NCBI RefSeq assembly: GCF_002750855.1 | Contig: NZ_NWUC01000001.1 | Span: 434,001 to 498,000, forward strand | From: Neopararhizobium haloflavum | GTDB lineage: Bacteria > Pseudomonadota > Alphaproteobacteria > Rhizobiales > Rhizobiaceae | Reading direction: 5' to 3' | Length of the DNA stretch: 64,000 bases | In this document: positions 18,922 through 28,202 of the stretch, piece after piece | Position numbering within the stretch: position 1 is the stretch's first letter | Layout: every line of letters begins with the position of its first letter | The notes under the pieces: generated by a model | What the model was told of the DNA's origin: nothing | What the model saw: the letters and a program-made list of their open reading frames with translations, nothing else | Database searches by the model: none | Position numbers and translations under genes: made by a program

Positions 18922-19960
18922 CGAGCGCTGAGAGGATATCGGCCGGATTGACAGCCCCGACGACCTCGCCCTTCTCGATCACCGCGACCGAACTTGGATA
19001 GTTCTTCGTCATGAGGCCGATCATCTCGGTCACGGGCGTTTGGCGCTTTACAGACGCGCTAACGGTCTCGTTCGTCCCACCCTTGTCGGTGCGCATGACG
19101 TCTTCCGCGCAAAGGACGCTCAGTGGATTGAGGTGGGCGACGAACTCGGCGACATAATCGTTGGCCGGACGCAGAACGATATCTTCCGGCCGGCCGGCCT
19201 GGACGATGCGACCGCCTTCCATGATGGCGATCTTGTCACCGATCTTCACGGCTTCCTCGAGATCATGGCTGACGAACAGGATGGTGCAGCGCATCTTTTC
19301 CTGAAGCGCGATCAGTTCGTCCTGCAATTTCGTGCGTATCAGCGGGTCGAGCGCCGAGAACGGCTCGTCCATCAAGAGGATCGGCGCGCCCGTGGCGAAG
19401 GCCCGTGCAAGGCCGACACGCTGCTGCATGCCGCCCGACAGTTCCTGCACCTTTCGCCCGGCCCATTCGCGAAGGCCGACCGTTTCCAGTTGTGCGGCGA
19501 CTCGATCCTTTCGCTGCGACGCCGGGACGCCTGCCAGTTCGAGGCCGAAGCCGACATTTTCCTCTACCGTGCGCCACGGCAGGAGACCAAAGTGTTGAAA
19601 GACCATCGATACGCGTTCGGTGCGCAACTGGCGCAGCGCCTTGCGGTCGGCGCGCGTCACGTCCACCATCCGGCCGTCGCCGGCATCGACCATCACGGCG
19701 CCGCGAACGACCCGGTTCAGGCCGTTGACGGCGCGCAGAAGCGTCGACTTGCCCGAGCCCGACAGGCCCATCAGCACTGCGATCTCGCCCTCCGCGACAT
19801 CCAGCGAGCAATCGTGAACGCCGAGGACCTGGTCGGTGCGTTTCTGGATCTCGCCGCGCGTGAGGCCATCGTCCATCAACGGCAGCGCCGCCTTTGGATC
19901 GTCGCCGAAGACGATGGAAACATTGTCGAAACGAATGAGGGGCTGCTTGTCCATGGTCAT
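18911..19960 (-). CDS. choV: Choline ABC transporter ATP-binding protein ChoV
   Basis: This 349-residue ProV-type ATPase has Walker A GLSGSGKS, signature LSGGMQQR, Walker B ILLMDEPFSALD, the H-loop VSHDLEEAV, and a C-terminal regulatory part (AVIEKGEVVGAVNPADILSAL). It energises uptake through ChoW, with ChoX as binding protein. Start and stop codons overlap with choW (ATGA). The gene tail overlaps convergent phnN. The adjacent bet operon makes choline the most probable substrate. Confidence 0.92.
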   Translation of the reverse strand: MTMDKQPLIRFDNVSIVFGDDPKAALPLMDDGLTRGEIQKRTDQVLGVHDCSLDVAEGEIAVLMGLSGSGKSTLLRAVNGLNRVVRGAVMVDAGDGRMVDVTRADRKALRQLRTERVSMVFQHFGLLPWRTVEENVGFGLELAGVPASQRKDRVAAQLETVGLREWAGRKVQELSGGMQQRVGLARAFATGAPILLMDEPFSALDPLIRTKLQDELIALQEKMRCTILFVSHDLEEAVKIGDKIAIMEGGRIVQAGRPEDIVLRPANDYVAEFVAHLNPLSVLCAEDVMRTDKGGTNETVSASVKRQTPVTEMIGLMTKNYPSSVAVIEKGEVVGAVNPADILSALVKR

Positions 19961-20793
19961 GCGCCGCGCTCCCGGCGGAACATGCGGTCGAGGATGATCG
20001 CGACGACGACAATGACGAGGCCCGACTCGAAGCCGAGACCGGTGTTGACGGTGTTGAGCGCCCGAACGACCGGAACGCCCAGGCCGCTTGCGCCGACCAG
20101 AGCGGCGATCACCACCATGGAGAGTGAAAGCATGATCGTCTGCGTCAGGCCGGCCATGATCTGCGGCAGGGCGTAGGGCAGCTCGATCTTCCACAACATC
20201 TGGCGCGGCGTCGCTCCGAAGGCGCGTCCGGCCTCGACAAGGGCCGAGGGCGTCGATGAGATGCCGAGATGGGTCAGGCGGATGGGGGCGGGGATGACGA
20301 AGATCGCCGTCGCGATCAGCCCCGGCACCATGCCAATCCCGAAAAAGACAATAGCCGGAATCAGATAGACGAATGTCGGCAGGGTCTGCATGAGGTCAAG
20401 GATCGGACGCAATGCCGCATAGAGCTTCGGCCGGTGGGCGGACGCTATGCCGATCGGGACGCCGACGCCCATGCACAATGCGCAGGCCGAAAGAACGAGG
20501 GTCAGTGTTTCGGTGGTTTCTTCCCAGTAGCCCTGGTTGATGACAAAGAGCAGACCGACAAGCGTCAGCGCGCCCGCCTTCCATGATTTCTGGAGCCAGA
20601 AAGCAAGAAGCGAGAAGACCACCACCACGACCAGCGGGTGCGGTGTTTGCAGCACCCATAAAATGCCATCGATGATCGCTTCCATGACGGTGGCGACCAT
20701 GTCGAAAAACCAGGCGGCGTTCTGCGTCAGCCATGCCACGGCATCGCTGGCGGTGGCGCCGACGGGTATCTTGTTGTCTTCAAGCCAGTCCAT
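19957..20793 (-). CDS. choW: Choline ABC transporter permease ChoW
   Basis: The 278-residue inner-membrane permease is of the ProW type, with hydrophobic segments from about residue 60 onward and the coupling loop LVEAGRAFGATPRQMLWKIELPYALPQIMAG. ATG at 20793 (MDWLEDNKIPVG) has GGGA seven bases upstream and begins like other ChoW proteins; an in-frame start at 20853 is less likely. It follows choX after a 114-bp gap with a stem-loop and overlaps choV by four bases. Confidence 0.92.
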   Translation of the reverse strand: MDWLEDNKIPVGATASDAVAWLTQNAAWFFDMVATVMEAIIDGILWVLQTPHPLVVVVVFSLLAFWLQKSWKAGALTLVGLLFVINQGYWEETTETLTLVLSACALCMGVGVPIGIASAHRPKLYAALRPILDLMQTLPTFVYLIPAIVFFGIGMVPGLIATAIFVIPAPIRLTHLGISSTPSALVEAGRAFGATPRQMLWKIELPYALPQIMAGLTQTIMLSLSMVVIAALVGASGLGVPVVRALNTVNTGLGFESGLVIVVVAIILDRMFRRERGA

Positions 20794-20868
20794 GTGAGTT
20801 CCCGCAGGGCTTCGGTGGGAGAGTGCTTCGACTTCACGGCCTGATCGGACCATGTGTCCAGAGCAGAG

Positions 20869-20898
20869 GCGCCGCCGGCACCGAATGTCCGGCGGCGC
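20869..20898. repeat. Intercistronic stem-loop between choX and choW
   Basis: GCGCCGCCGG (20869-20878) and CCGGCGGCGC (20889-20898) form a ten-base-pair perfect GC-rich stem with a ten-base loop, directly after the choX stop. There is no T-run. Such hairpins after binding-protein genes often stabilise the upstream mRNA so that the binding protein is made in excess over the permease. Confidence 0.75.
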
Positions 20899-20907
20899 GC
20901 GTTGCCG

Positions 20908-21846
20908 TTATTGAATTGCAGACTGAACGGCTTCCAGACCATTGCCGCCGTCAAGCGTCTCGACGCCGTCGAGCCAGCTTTCCAGCACGTCGGGATTGTC
21001 CTTGAGCCAGGCGGTCGCCGCTTCTTCCGGCTCGGTACCGTCGTTGAGGATCGCACCCATGATCTCGTTTTCCATCTCCAGAGAGAATTCGAGATTTTCA
21101 AGCAATGCGCCAACGTTCGGGCATTCTTCGGCGTAGCCGGCCCGCGTGTTCGTCAGGACGGTCGCGCCGCCGTAGTTGGGGCCGAAGACGTCATCGCCGC
21201 CATCGAGATAGGCGATGTCGAAATTGGCGTTCATCGGGTGCGGCTCCCAGCCGAGGAAGACGATGTGGTCTTCCGCGTTAACCGCCCGGCCAACCTGCGC
21301 GAGCATGCCTTGTTCGGAGCTTTCGACGATCTCGAATTCGCTGAGGCCGAACTGATCGTTCTCGATCATGTCGAGGATCAGCCTGTTGCCGTCGTTGCCG
21401 GGCTCGATGCCGTAGATCTGGCTGTCGAGTTCTTCGGCGAATTCGGCGATGTCGTCGAAGGATTGCAGGCCGGCATCATAGGTGTATTGCGGAACGGCCA
21501 GCGTATATTTCGCGCCTTCCAGATTGGTGCGAACCGTCTCGACCGTGCCTTCGTCGGCATAGGGGCGAATGTCGGCCTCCATCGTCGGCATCCAGTTGCC
21601 GAGGAAGACGTCGATATCGCCGTTCGCCAGCGAGGTGTAGGTGACCGGGACGGACAGGACGGTGACTTCGGTCTCGTAGCCGAGCGCCTTGAGGATGACG
21701 GAAGCTGTCGCGGTGGTGGCGGTGATGTCGGTCCAGCCGACATCGGAGAACCTGACGGTTTCGCATTCTGCCTGCGCGAACGCGGGCGTTGCCAGGGTGG
21801 AGGCAAGAAGCGTCGCGCTGAGGAGTGTGTTCATTCGGCGTGTCAT
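20908..21846 (-). CDS. choX: Choline-binding periplasmic protein ChoX
   Basis: This 312-residue substrate-binding protein has a signal peptide of about 24 residues ending TPAFA. The mature part shows the ChoX/ProX pattern: FSDVGWTDI, LANGDIDVFLGNWMPTM, the WEPHPMN loop and a late NPDVLESWLDGV. In ChoX an aromatic box holds the quaternary ammonium of choline; aromatic residues are present in the matching segments. GGGAG lies six bases upstream of the ATG at 21846. It is the first gene of choXWV and divergent from betI. Confidence 0.94.
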   Translation of the reverse strand: MTRRMNTLLSATLLASTLATPAFAQAECETVRFSDVGWTDITATTATASVILKALGYETEVTVLSVPVTYTSLANGDIDVFLGNWMPTMEADIRPYADEGTVETVRTNLEGAKYTLAVPQYTYDAGLQSFDDIAEFAEELDSQIYGIEPGNDGNRLILDMIENDQFGLSEFEIVESSEQGMLAQVGRAVNAEDHIVFLGWEPHPMNANFDIAYLDGGDDVFGPNYGGATVLTNTRAGYAEECPNVGALLENLEFSLEMENEIMGAILNDGTEPEEAATAWLKDNPDVLESWLDGVETLDGGNGLEAVQSAIQ

Positions 21847-21945
21847 GTAATCTCCCTGTTTCGGTTCGTCCCATCAGCGCCGTTTGCGACGTCTGAGGGC
21901 TCAAACTATCACCGTCACGCCTCGTGAAGAAGCGCAGGATTTTTG

Positions 21946-21965
21946 TTGATTGACGCGTCAATCAA
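21946..21965. promoter_or_regulatory. Probable BetI operator, 20-bp perfect palindrome
   Basis: TTGATTGACGCGTCAATCAA is a perfect palindrome lying in the 169-bp gap between choX and betI. It resembles the TTGATTG-type half-sites described for BetI, and its position allows one repressor to control choXWV and betICBA together. The palindrome is seen directly; BetI as the binder is inferred from context. Confidence 0.75.
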
Positions 21966-21973
21966 AATAAAAT
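21946..21973 (+). promoter_or_regulatory. Candidate betI promoter
   Basis: TTGATT (21946-21951) and TAAAAT (21968-21973) are spaced by 16 bases. The -35 is the left arm of the BetI palindrome, so repressor binding would block it directly. The leader to the betI ATG would be about 36 nt. Confidence 0.5.
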
Positions 21974-22015
21974 AGCCCGAGATTGCAAGTATTTTTTGGT
22001 TCTCGGGATTGCGCG

Positions 22016-22597
22016 ATGCCCAAAATCGGCATGGAACCGATCCGTCGACAGGCTCTGATCGACGCTGCCGTCGAGGAGATCGGCGTTCGCGGCGGGCTCG
22101 ACGTGACCGTCGGGCAGATCGCGCGGCGTGCCGGTGTGTCCGCGGCGCTCGCACACCACTATTTCGGCAACAAGGAGCAGATCCTCATCGCGACCATGCG
22201 CCATCTGTTGCGTGAATTCGGCAACGTGACGAAGGGGCGCCTTTCTTCCGATCAGTCGCCGCGCGAGCGGTTGTCGACGATCATATCGTCGAGCTTCGGC
22301 AGCGAGCAGTTCCGCGATGCGGCCGTCTCCGCCTGGCTCGCCTTTTACGTCGAGGCGCGCCGGTCCGATGCAGCCTTCCAGTTGCTCCAGGTCTACACCA
22401 AGCGCTTGAAGAGTAATCTGGTCTACGCCCTGCGCCCGCTCAGCGACAGGCCAACGGACATCGCCGAGACGATCGGCGCGCTGATCGACGGGCTCTATAT
22501 TCGCCACGCGCTGAAGAAGGGCCGCCCGGAACCGCGCGAGGCCGTGGCACTGATCGAGGCCTACATCGATACGCAATTGACGGAGAAATCGGTTTGA
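22016..22597 (+). CDS. betI: Choline-responsive TetR-family repressor BetI
   Basis: BetI (193 residues) represses the glycine betaine synthesis genes and is relieved by choline. The N-terminal TetR helix-turn-helix reads VGQIARRAGVSAALAHHYFGNKEQIL. The ligand domain contains FRDAAVSAWLAFYVEAR and IDGLYIRHAL, typical of BetI. The ATG at 22016 gives the usual MPKIGMEPIRRQ start. The stop overlaps the TTG start of betC. Confidence 0.96.
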   Translation: MPKIGMEPIRRQALIDAAVEEIGVRGGLDVTVGQIARRAGVSAALAHHYFGNKEQILIATMRHLLREFGNVTKGRLSSDQSPRERLSTIISSSFGSEQFRDAAVSAWLAFYVEARRSDAAFQLLQVYTKRLKSNLVYALRPLSDRPTDIAETIGALIDGLYIRHALKKGRPEPREAVALIEAYIDTQLTEKSV

Positions 22598-24102
22598 CGC
22601 AGCCCAACATCCTCGTGCTGATGGTGGACCAGCTGAACGGTACGCTGTTTCCGGACGGGCCGGCCCCCTGGCTGCATGCGCCGAACCTCAAGGCGCTGGC
22701 AGCCCGCTCGGCGCGTTTCGTCAACAGCTATACGGCCTCGCCGCTCTGTGCGCCCGGCCGCGCCAGCTTCATGTCCGGGCAGCTGCCGCGCCGAACCCGT
22801 GTCTATGACAATGCCGCCGAGTTCGCGTCCGATATTCCGACCTTCGCCCATCATCTGCGCCGGGCCGGCTATCAGACCGCGCTGTCGGGCAAGATGCATT
22901 TTGTTGGCCCGGATCAGTTGCACGGCTTTGAAAGCCGGTTGACGACGGACATCTACCCCGCCGATTTCGGCTGGACGCCCGACTACCGCAAGCCCGGCGA
23001 ACGGATCGACTGGTGGTATCACAACATGGGCTCGGTTACCGGCGCGGGTGTCGGCGAGATCACCAACCAGCTCGAATATGACGACGACGTCGCGCACCAC
23101 GCGGTCGCAAAAATCTATGACTACGCTCGCGGCAAGGATCAGCGTCCCTGGCACCTGACGGTGAGCTTCACCCACCCGCACGACCCCTACGTTGCCCGGC
23201 GGAAATACTGGGACCTCTACGCCGATTGCGATCATCTGCTGCCGCAGGTGCCGGCCATCCCCTATGCGGAACACGATCCGCATTCAAAGCGCATCTTCGA
23301 TGCCAATGACTGGCGCAGCTACACCATCACCGACGAGCATATCCGCAATGCGCGGCGTGCCTATTTCGCCAACATCTCCTACCTCGATGAAAAGATCGGC
23401 GAGATCTTCTCGGCAATGGCAGCGACGGATCAGGAGGCCATCATCGTCTTCGTTTCCGATCATGGCGACATGCTCGGCGAGCGGGGCCTTTGGTACAAGA
23501 TGAATTTCTTCGAGGGATCGGCGCGGGTGCCGCTGATGATCGCGGCCCCGGGTATCGCTTCCGCACGCATAGTCGAGCCGGTCTCGACGCTGGACGTCAC
23601 GCCGACGCTCGCCGCGCTCGCCGGCATTCCGCTCGACGAGGTCGCGCCCTGGACGGATGGCGAAAGCCTTGTCGCGCTGGCCAGCGGCACTGGCAGCCGC
23701 GGGCCGGTGCCTTTCGAATACGCGGCGGAAGCGTCGGTCGCGCCGCTGGTCGGCATCCGTGACGGTCGCTGGAAATATGTCCACTGTGAAATCGATCCGC
23801 CGCAACTCTACGACCTTGAGTCCGATCCGGGCGAAATGACCAACCTTGCGGCCGACCCCGACCATCGCGATGAGGCCGACCGAATGGCGCAGATGGTCGA
23901 GGCGCGATGGGACATGGCCGCCTTCGACGCCGAGGTGCGCGAGAGCCAGGCCCGACGCATCGTCGTCTATGACGCGCTTCGCAACGGCAGCTACTACCCC
24001 TGGGACTATCAGCCGCTGCAACGGGCCTCAGAGCGCTACATGCGCAACCACATGGACCTGAACGTGGTCGAATCCGCAAACCGTTATCCGAAGGGCGAGT
24101 GA
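22594..24102 (+). CDS. betC: Choline-sulfatase BetC
   Basis: BetC hydrolyses choline-O-sulfate (and phosphocholine more slowly) to choline, letting the cell use this plant and soil compound as osmoprotectant precursor and sulfur source. The 502-residue protein carries the sulfatase signature C52-APGRA, whose cysteine is converted to formylglycine, plus the metal-site segments MVDQLNG and [14 protein letters not shown]. The BetC-specific C-terminal tail [21 protein letters not shown] is present. The likely start is TTG at 22594, overlapping the betI stop, with GGAG upstream. Confidence 0.96.
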   Translation: MTQPNILVLMVDQLNGTLFPDGPAPWLHAPNLKALAARSARFVNSYTASPLCAPGRASFMSGQLPRRTRVYDNAAEFASDIPTFAHHLRRAGYQTALSGKMHFVGPDQLHGFESRLTTDIYPADFGWTPDYRKPGERIDWWYHNMGSVTGAGVGEITNQLEYDDDVAHHAVAKIYDYARGKDQRPWHLTVSFTHPHDPYVARRKYWDLYADCDHLLPQVPAIPYAEHDPHSKRIFDANDWRSYTITDEHIRNARRAYFANISYLDEKIGEIFSAMAATDQEAIIVFVSDHGDMLGERGLWYKMNFFEGSARVPLMIAAPGIASARIVEPVSTLDVTPTLAALAGIPLDEVAPWTDGESLVALASGTGSRGPVPFEYAAEASVAPLVGIRDGRWKYVHCEIDPPQLYDLESDPGEMTNLAADPDHRDEADRMAQMVEARWDMAAFDAEVRESQARRIVVYDALRNGSYYPWDYQPLQRASERYMRNHMDLNVVESANRYPKGE

Positions 24103-25565
24103 TGCGCGCGCAACCCGAAGCTTCTCATTTCATCGATGGCGCCTATGTCGAAGACCCTGCCGGCGCGGCGCTCGACGTCGTTTATTCGGCAACGGGTGAG
24201 ACGATCGCGCGCCTTCATTCGGCGACCCCGGCGATCATCGACAGTGCCGTGAAATCCGGTCGGCGCGCGCAGCGGGAATGGGCCGCGCTGGCGCCGGTGG
24301 AGCGCGGGCGCGTGCTGCGCCGCGCCGCGGACATCATCCGCGCGCGCAACCGGGAGCTTTCCGAACTCGAGACGCTCGACACCGGCAAACCGATCCAGGA
24401 AACGCTGGTGGCTGACGCAACCTCGGGCGCGGATTGCCTGGAATTCTTCGGCGGCATCGCAACGACCATCAATGGCGAAACGATTCCGCTCGGACGCGAC
24501 TGGGCCTATACGCGCCGCGAGGCACTCGGCCTCTGCGTCGGTATCGGCGCCTGGAACTATCCTACGCAGATCGCCTGCTGGAAGGCTGCGCCTGCGCTTG
24601 CCTGCGGCAACGCAATGATCTTCAAGCCATCCGAAGTGACGCCGCTTTGCGCACTGAAAGTGGCGGAAATCCTGATCGAAGCGGGCGCGCCAAAGGGGCT
24701 GTTCAACGTCGTTCAGGGCTTCGGAGATGTCGGCGCGGCACTGGTCGAACATCCGCTGGTCGACAAGGTGTCGCTGACAGGGTCGGTGCCGACCGGGGCC
24801 AAGGTCTATGCCGCCGCAGCCAAGGGCATCAAGCATGTGACGATGGAACTTGGCGGCAAGTCGCCGCTGATCGTCTTCGACGATGCCGACGTCGAGAATG
24901 CCATTTCGGGAGCGATGCTCGGCAATTTCTATTCGTCGGGCCAGATCTGCTCGAACGGGACGCGCGTCTTCGTGCACAAGGCGATCAAGGAGCGCTTTCT
25001 TGAGCGGCTGGGCGAGCGCACGCGCACCATCGTCATCGGCGACCCGATGGATGAGGCGACGCAAATGGGTCCGCTCGTCTCGCACGACCATCGCGAAAAG
25101 GTCGCTGCCTATCTGGAAGCAGGCACCAGGGACGGGGCCCGGCTCGTTGTGGGCGGATCGACGCTCTCTCTGCCGGGACTCGAAACCGGCGCCTATGTCG
25201 AACCGACCATCTTCGCGGACGTTTCGGACGACATGACGATCGCGCGCGAAGAGATATTCGGACCGGTCATGTGCGTGCTCGACTTTACCGATGAGGAGGA
25301 CGTCGTGGAGCGTGCCAACGGCACGGAGTTCGGTCTCTCCGCGGCCGTCTATACCAGCGATCTTGAGCGCGCGCACCGCGTCATCGGAAAGCTGGCGGCC
25401 GGGACGTGCTGGATCAACGCCTACAATCTGACCCCGGTCGAGATGCCGTTCGGCGGCGTCAAGCGGTCTGGTGTCGGCCGCGAGAATGCCCGTGCGGCTG
25501 TCGATTTCTATACCCAGGTCAAAAGCGTCTATGTGGCCATGGGGCCCCAGGAAACGCCTTATTGA
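24102..25565 (+). CDS. betB: Betaine aldehyde dehydrogenase BetB
   Basis: BetB oxidises betaine aldehyde to glycine betaine with NAD(P)+. The 487-residue protein shows the aldehyde dehydrogenase motifs GIGAWNYP, the NAD site [11 protein letters not shown], catalytic glutamate in MELGGKSPL and nucleophile C283 in [11 protein letters not shown], with the C-terminal [19 protein letters not shown]. The ATG at 24102 shares a base with the betC stop (TGATG). It is part of the betICBA operon. Confidence 0.96.
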   Translation: MRAQPEASHFIDGAYVEDPAGAALDVVYSATGETIARLHSATPAIIDSAVKSGRRAQREWAALAPVERGRVLRRAADIIRARNRELSELETLDTGKPIQETLVADATSGADCLEFFGGIATTINGETIPLGRDWAYTRREALGLCVGIGAWNYPTQIACWKAAPALACGNAMIFKPSEVTPLCALKVAEILIEAGAPKGLFNVVQGFGDVGAALVEHPLVDKVSLTGSVPTGAKVYAAAAKGIKHVTMELGGKSPLIVFDDADVENAISGAMLGNFYSSGQICSNGTRVFVHKAIKERFLERLGERTRTIVIGDPMDEATQMGPLVSHDHREKVAAYLEAGTRDGARLVVGGSTLSLPGLETGAYVEPTIFADVSDDMTIAREEIFGPVMCVLDFTDEEDVVERANGTEFGLSAAVYTSDLERAHRVIGKLAAGTCWINAYNLTPVEMPFGGVKRSGVGRENARAAVDFYTQVKSVYVAMGPQETPY

Positions 25566-25576
25566 GGCAAGACAGG

Positions 25577-27253
25577 ATGGAAGCGGATTTCATCATTATC
25601 GGGTCCGGCTCGGCAGGGGCGGCCATGGCGCACCGTCTCTCCGAGGATGGCCGGCACTCCGTGCTGGTGCTCGAATACGGTGGCAGCGATGTCGGCCCCT
25701 TCATTCAGATGCCGGCCGCACTGTCCTATCCCATGAATATGGGCATTTACGACTGGGGCTTTTCGAGCGAGCCGGAGCCCCATCTTGGCAACCGCCGTCT
25801 TGCAACCCCGCGCGGCAAGGTGATCGGCGGCTCTTCCTCGATCAATGGCATGGTTTATGTGCGCGGCCATGCGCGCGACTTCGATCATTGGGAGGAGAGC
25901 GGGGCTGCGGGTTGGGGGTATGCCGATGTGCTCCCCTATTTCAAGCGCATGGAGCACTGGCACGCCGGTGGGCCATTCGCCGACAGCGGTGCCGGCGATC
26001 CGTCGTGGCGCGGCAAGGACGGACCGCTTCACGTCACGCGGGGGCCGCGCAAGAACCCGCTCTATCGCGCCTTCGTCGACGCGGGTCGGCAAGCGGGGTT
26101 CGAGGTCACGGACGACTACAACGGCCGCAAGCAGGAAGGCTTCGGCCCGATGGAGCAGACGGTCTGGATGGGTCGACGCTGGTCGACGGCCAATGCCTAT
26201 CTGCGGCCGGCCATGAAGCGGAAGAACCTCACCTTGTTGCGCTGCTTCGCACGGCGGATCGTGATCGAGCACGGTGCGGCGACGGGCGTCGAGATCGAGC
26301 GGGGCGGGAATATCGAGACCGTCACGGCGCGGCGTGAGGTTATCATCGCCGCATCGTCGATCAATTCACCAAAACTGTTGATGCTGTCGGGGATCGGGCC
26401 CGGCCGGCATCTTGGCGAACACGGCATCAGCGTTGTCGCCGACAGGCCGGGCGTGGGCCAGAACCTGCAGGATCATCTGGAGCTTTATATCCAGCAGGCG
26501 TCCCTGCAACCGATCACGCTCTACAAGCACTACAATCTCCTCGGCAAGGCGCTGGTGGGGCTGCAATGGCTGTTGTTCAAGTCCGGCCTCGGTGCGTCGA
26601 ACCAGTTCGAGAGTGCGGCCTTCCTGCGCTCGTCGGCAGGCGTCGAATATCCCGACATCCAATACCATTTTCTGCCGATGGCCGTGCGCTACGACGGGAA
26701 GGCGGCGGCAGAAGGGCATGGCTTTCAAGCGCATGTCGGTCCCATGCGCTCAGCGTCGCGCGGCTCGGTATCTTTGAGAAGCGCCGAGGCGATGGACAAA
26801 CCCGTCATCCGCTTCAACTACATGAGCACCGAGCAGGATTGGATCGATTTCCGCCGCTGCATTCGGCTGACGCGCGAGATCTTCAGCCAGGATGCCTTCA
26901 AGGAATTCGCGGGCAAGGAAATCCAGCCGGGCGCCGATCTGCAGAGCGATGATGATCTTGACGGTTTCATCCGCGACCATGCCGAAAGCGCCTACCATCC
27001 TTGCGGCACCTGCCGCATGGGCCGCGCCGACGATTCGCATGCTGTCGTCGATCCGGAATGCCGCGTGATCGGCGTCGACCGGCTGCGCCTTGCCGACAGT
27101 TCCATCTTTCCGCGCATCACGAACGGCAATCTCAACGCGCCGTCGATCATGGTCGGCGAGAAGGCGGCAGATCATATTCTCGGCAAGACGCCGCTTGCGC
27201 CGGAAAACCTGGAACCCTGGATCAATCCAAGGTGGCGCGAGAGCGATCGCTGA
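25577..27253 (+). CDS. betA: Choline dehydrogenase BetA
   Basis: BetA (558 residues) is a membrane-associated FAD-dependent GMC oxidoreductase oxidising choline to betaine aldehyde. The N-terminal FAD motif is [18 protein letters not shown] signatures are [15 protein letters not shown] and [16 protein letters not shown]. The active-site region is HPCGTCRMG and the C-terminal FAD contact is [17 protein letters not shown]. The ATG at 25577 gives the family N-terminus; an open extension back to 25406 overlaps betB in another frame. Last gene of the operon, 11 bp after betB. Confidence 0.96.
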   Translation: MEADFIIIGSGSAGAAMAHRLSEDGRHSVLVLEYGGSDVGPFIQMPAALSYPMNMGIYDWGFSSEPEPHLGNRRLATPRGKVIGGSSSINGMVYVRGHARDFDHWEESGAAGWGYADVLPYFKRMEHWHAGGPFADSGAGDPSWRGKDGPLHVTRGPRKNPLYRAFVDAGRQAGFEVTDDYNGRKQEGFGPMEQTVWMGRRWSTANAYLRPAMKRKNLTLLRCFARRIVIEHGAATGVEIERGGNIETVTARREVIIAASSINSPKLLMLSGIGPGRHLGEHGISVVADRPGVGQNLQDHLELYIQQASLQPITLYKHYNLLGKALVGLQWLLFKSGLGASNQFESAAFLRSSAGVEYPDIQYHFLPMAVRYDGKAAAEGHGFQAHVGPMRSASRGSVSLRSAEAMDKPVIRFNYMSTEQDWIDFRRCIRLTREIFSQDAFKEFAGKEIQPGADLQSDDDLDGFIRDHAESAYHPCGTCRMGRADDSHAVVDPECRVIGVDRLRLADSSIFPRITNGNLNAPSIMVGEKAADHILGKTPLAPENLEPWINPRWRESDR

Positions 27254-27266
27254 CGAAGGCCGAGGC

Positions 27267-27713
27267 TCAGTCGAAAACGACGCCTTTCGTCACGATGAAA
27301 CACCCATACGGCCTGGCTTCGCCTGTCTGAACGACGGCATAGCTCCGGCGCGCGGCTTCATAGAAAGCGTGGCGCTCGATCGACGTCATGGCGACATCGC
27401 GTGCTTCGGCCCTGTCGGCCGCCGCCTTGAAGGCGTGATGCACCTCGAGACGGCTGTCAGGTGCATCGACAACCTGCATGTGGGCGATCGGCGCATCGAT
27501 AAAGGTGTCGAGCGGGAAAAGGGCGAAGATCGCCTCGGCCAGCGCGGTGGTGTCGTGGCCCGCGACCCGTACCAGCCGCTTGCTCGTCGTATGCAGCGCG
27601 ACCGAAGTTGCCGGGAAGTTGTTGTCGCAGATCGTCAGCGTGTCGCCGTGACCCATCGAGCGAAGCACCCACAGCAGTTCCGCATCGATCATTGACGGTA
27701 TGGTCTTCAGCAT
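27267..27713 (-). CDS. fucU: RbsD/FucU family sugar mutarotase (fucose-type)
   Basis: FucU/RbsD proteins interconvert anomers or ring forms of fucose or ribose. The 148-residue length and the sequence suit FucU: MSMGHGD-like MGHGDTLTICDNNFP near residues 20-34 with the conserved His22 and Asp30, and the C-terminal ERHAFYEAARRSYAVVQTGEARPYGCFIVTKG. No other fucose or ribose gene is near, so the sugar is uncertain. It is convergent with betA (13-bp gap). Confidence 0.88.
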   Translation of the reverse strand: MLKTIPSMIDAELLWVLRSMGHGDTLTICDNNFPATSVALHTTSKRLVRVAGHDTTALAEAIFALFPLDTFIDAPIAHMQVVDAPDSRLEVHHAFKAAADRAEARDVAMTSIERHAFYEAARRSYAVVQTGEARPYGCFIVTKGVVFD

Positions 27714-27849
27714 CGCAATGGTCCCGGTTCATGTTCGCTGCACCGTTCTCTCTGGCCGCGGTGCGCGTCAAGACGCGGCGTGCTTGATTTTTGCCGGCAA
27801 GCCCGCCTATCACTGGCGACAGTGATTTCAGGCTTGAAAAAGGTGACGC

Positions 27850-28188
27850 ATGGACATCCGCCGGATCAACGACGAGTACTCGGTTTCCTCCCAGATCGCG
27901 GTGGAGGACGTGAAAACGGTGAAGGACCAGGGGTTCAAGTCCATCGTCTGCCACCGCCCGGATGGCGAAGCGCCGGAACAGACCGGTTTTGCCGATATCA
28001 AGGCGGAAGCGGAGCGCCTCGGACTGGAAATCCGCCAGGTGCCGTTCGGCGCGGAAGGCGTGAGCGCCGATCAGGTCCACGCCTTCGTCGATTGTCTCGA
28101 CGAAATGCCGCGCCCGATGCTTGGCTACTGCCGCTCCGGTGCGCGGTCGACCAAAATCTACGAGATGACGCGTCACATCCGAAACTAG
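27850..28188 (+). CDS. DUF442/TIGR01244 phosphatase-like protein (Blh N-terminal domain type)
   Basis: This 112-residue protein matches the family called TIGR01244 or beta-lactamase hydrolase-like protein N-terminal domain. It has a dual-specificity-phosphatase-like fold with the C-x5-R loop CRSGARS near residue 95. In larger relatives this domain is fused to a persulfide dioxygenase and acts in sulfide handling; here it stands alone. AAAAAGGTGA precedes the ATG at 27850. Substrate unknown. Confidence 0.85.
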   Translation: MDIRRINDEYSVSSQIAVEDVKTVKDQGFKSIVCHRPDGEAPEQTGFADIKAEAERLGLEIRQVPFGAEGVSADQVHAFVDCLDEMPRPMLGYCRSGARSTKIYEMTRHIRN

Positions 28189-28202
28189 GTTTTCGCGGCG
28201 TT

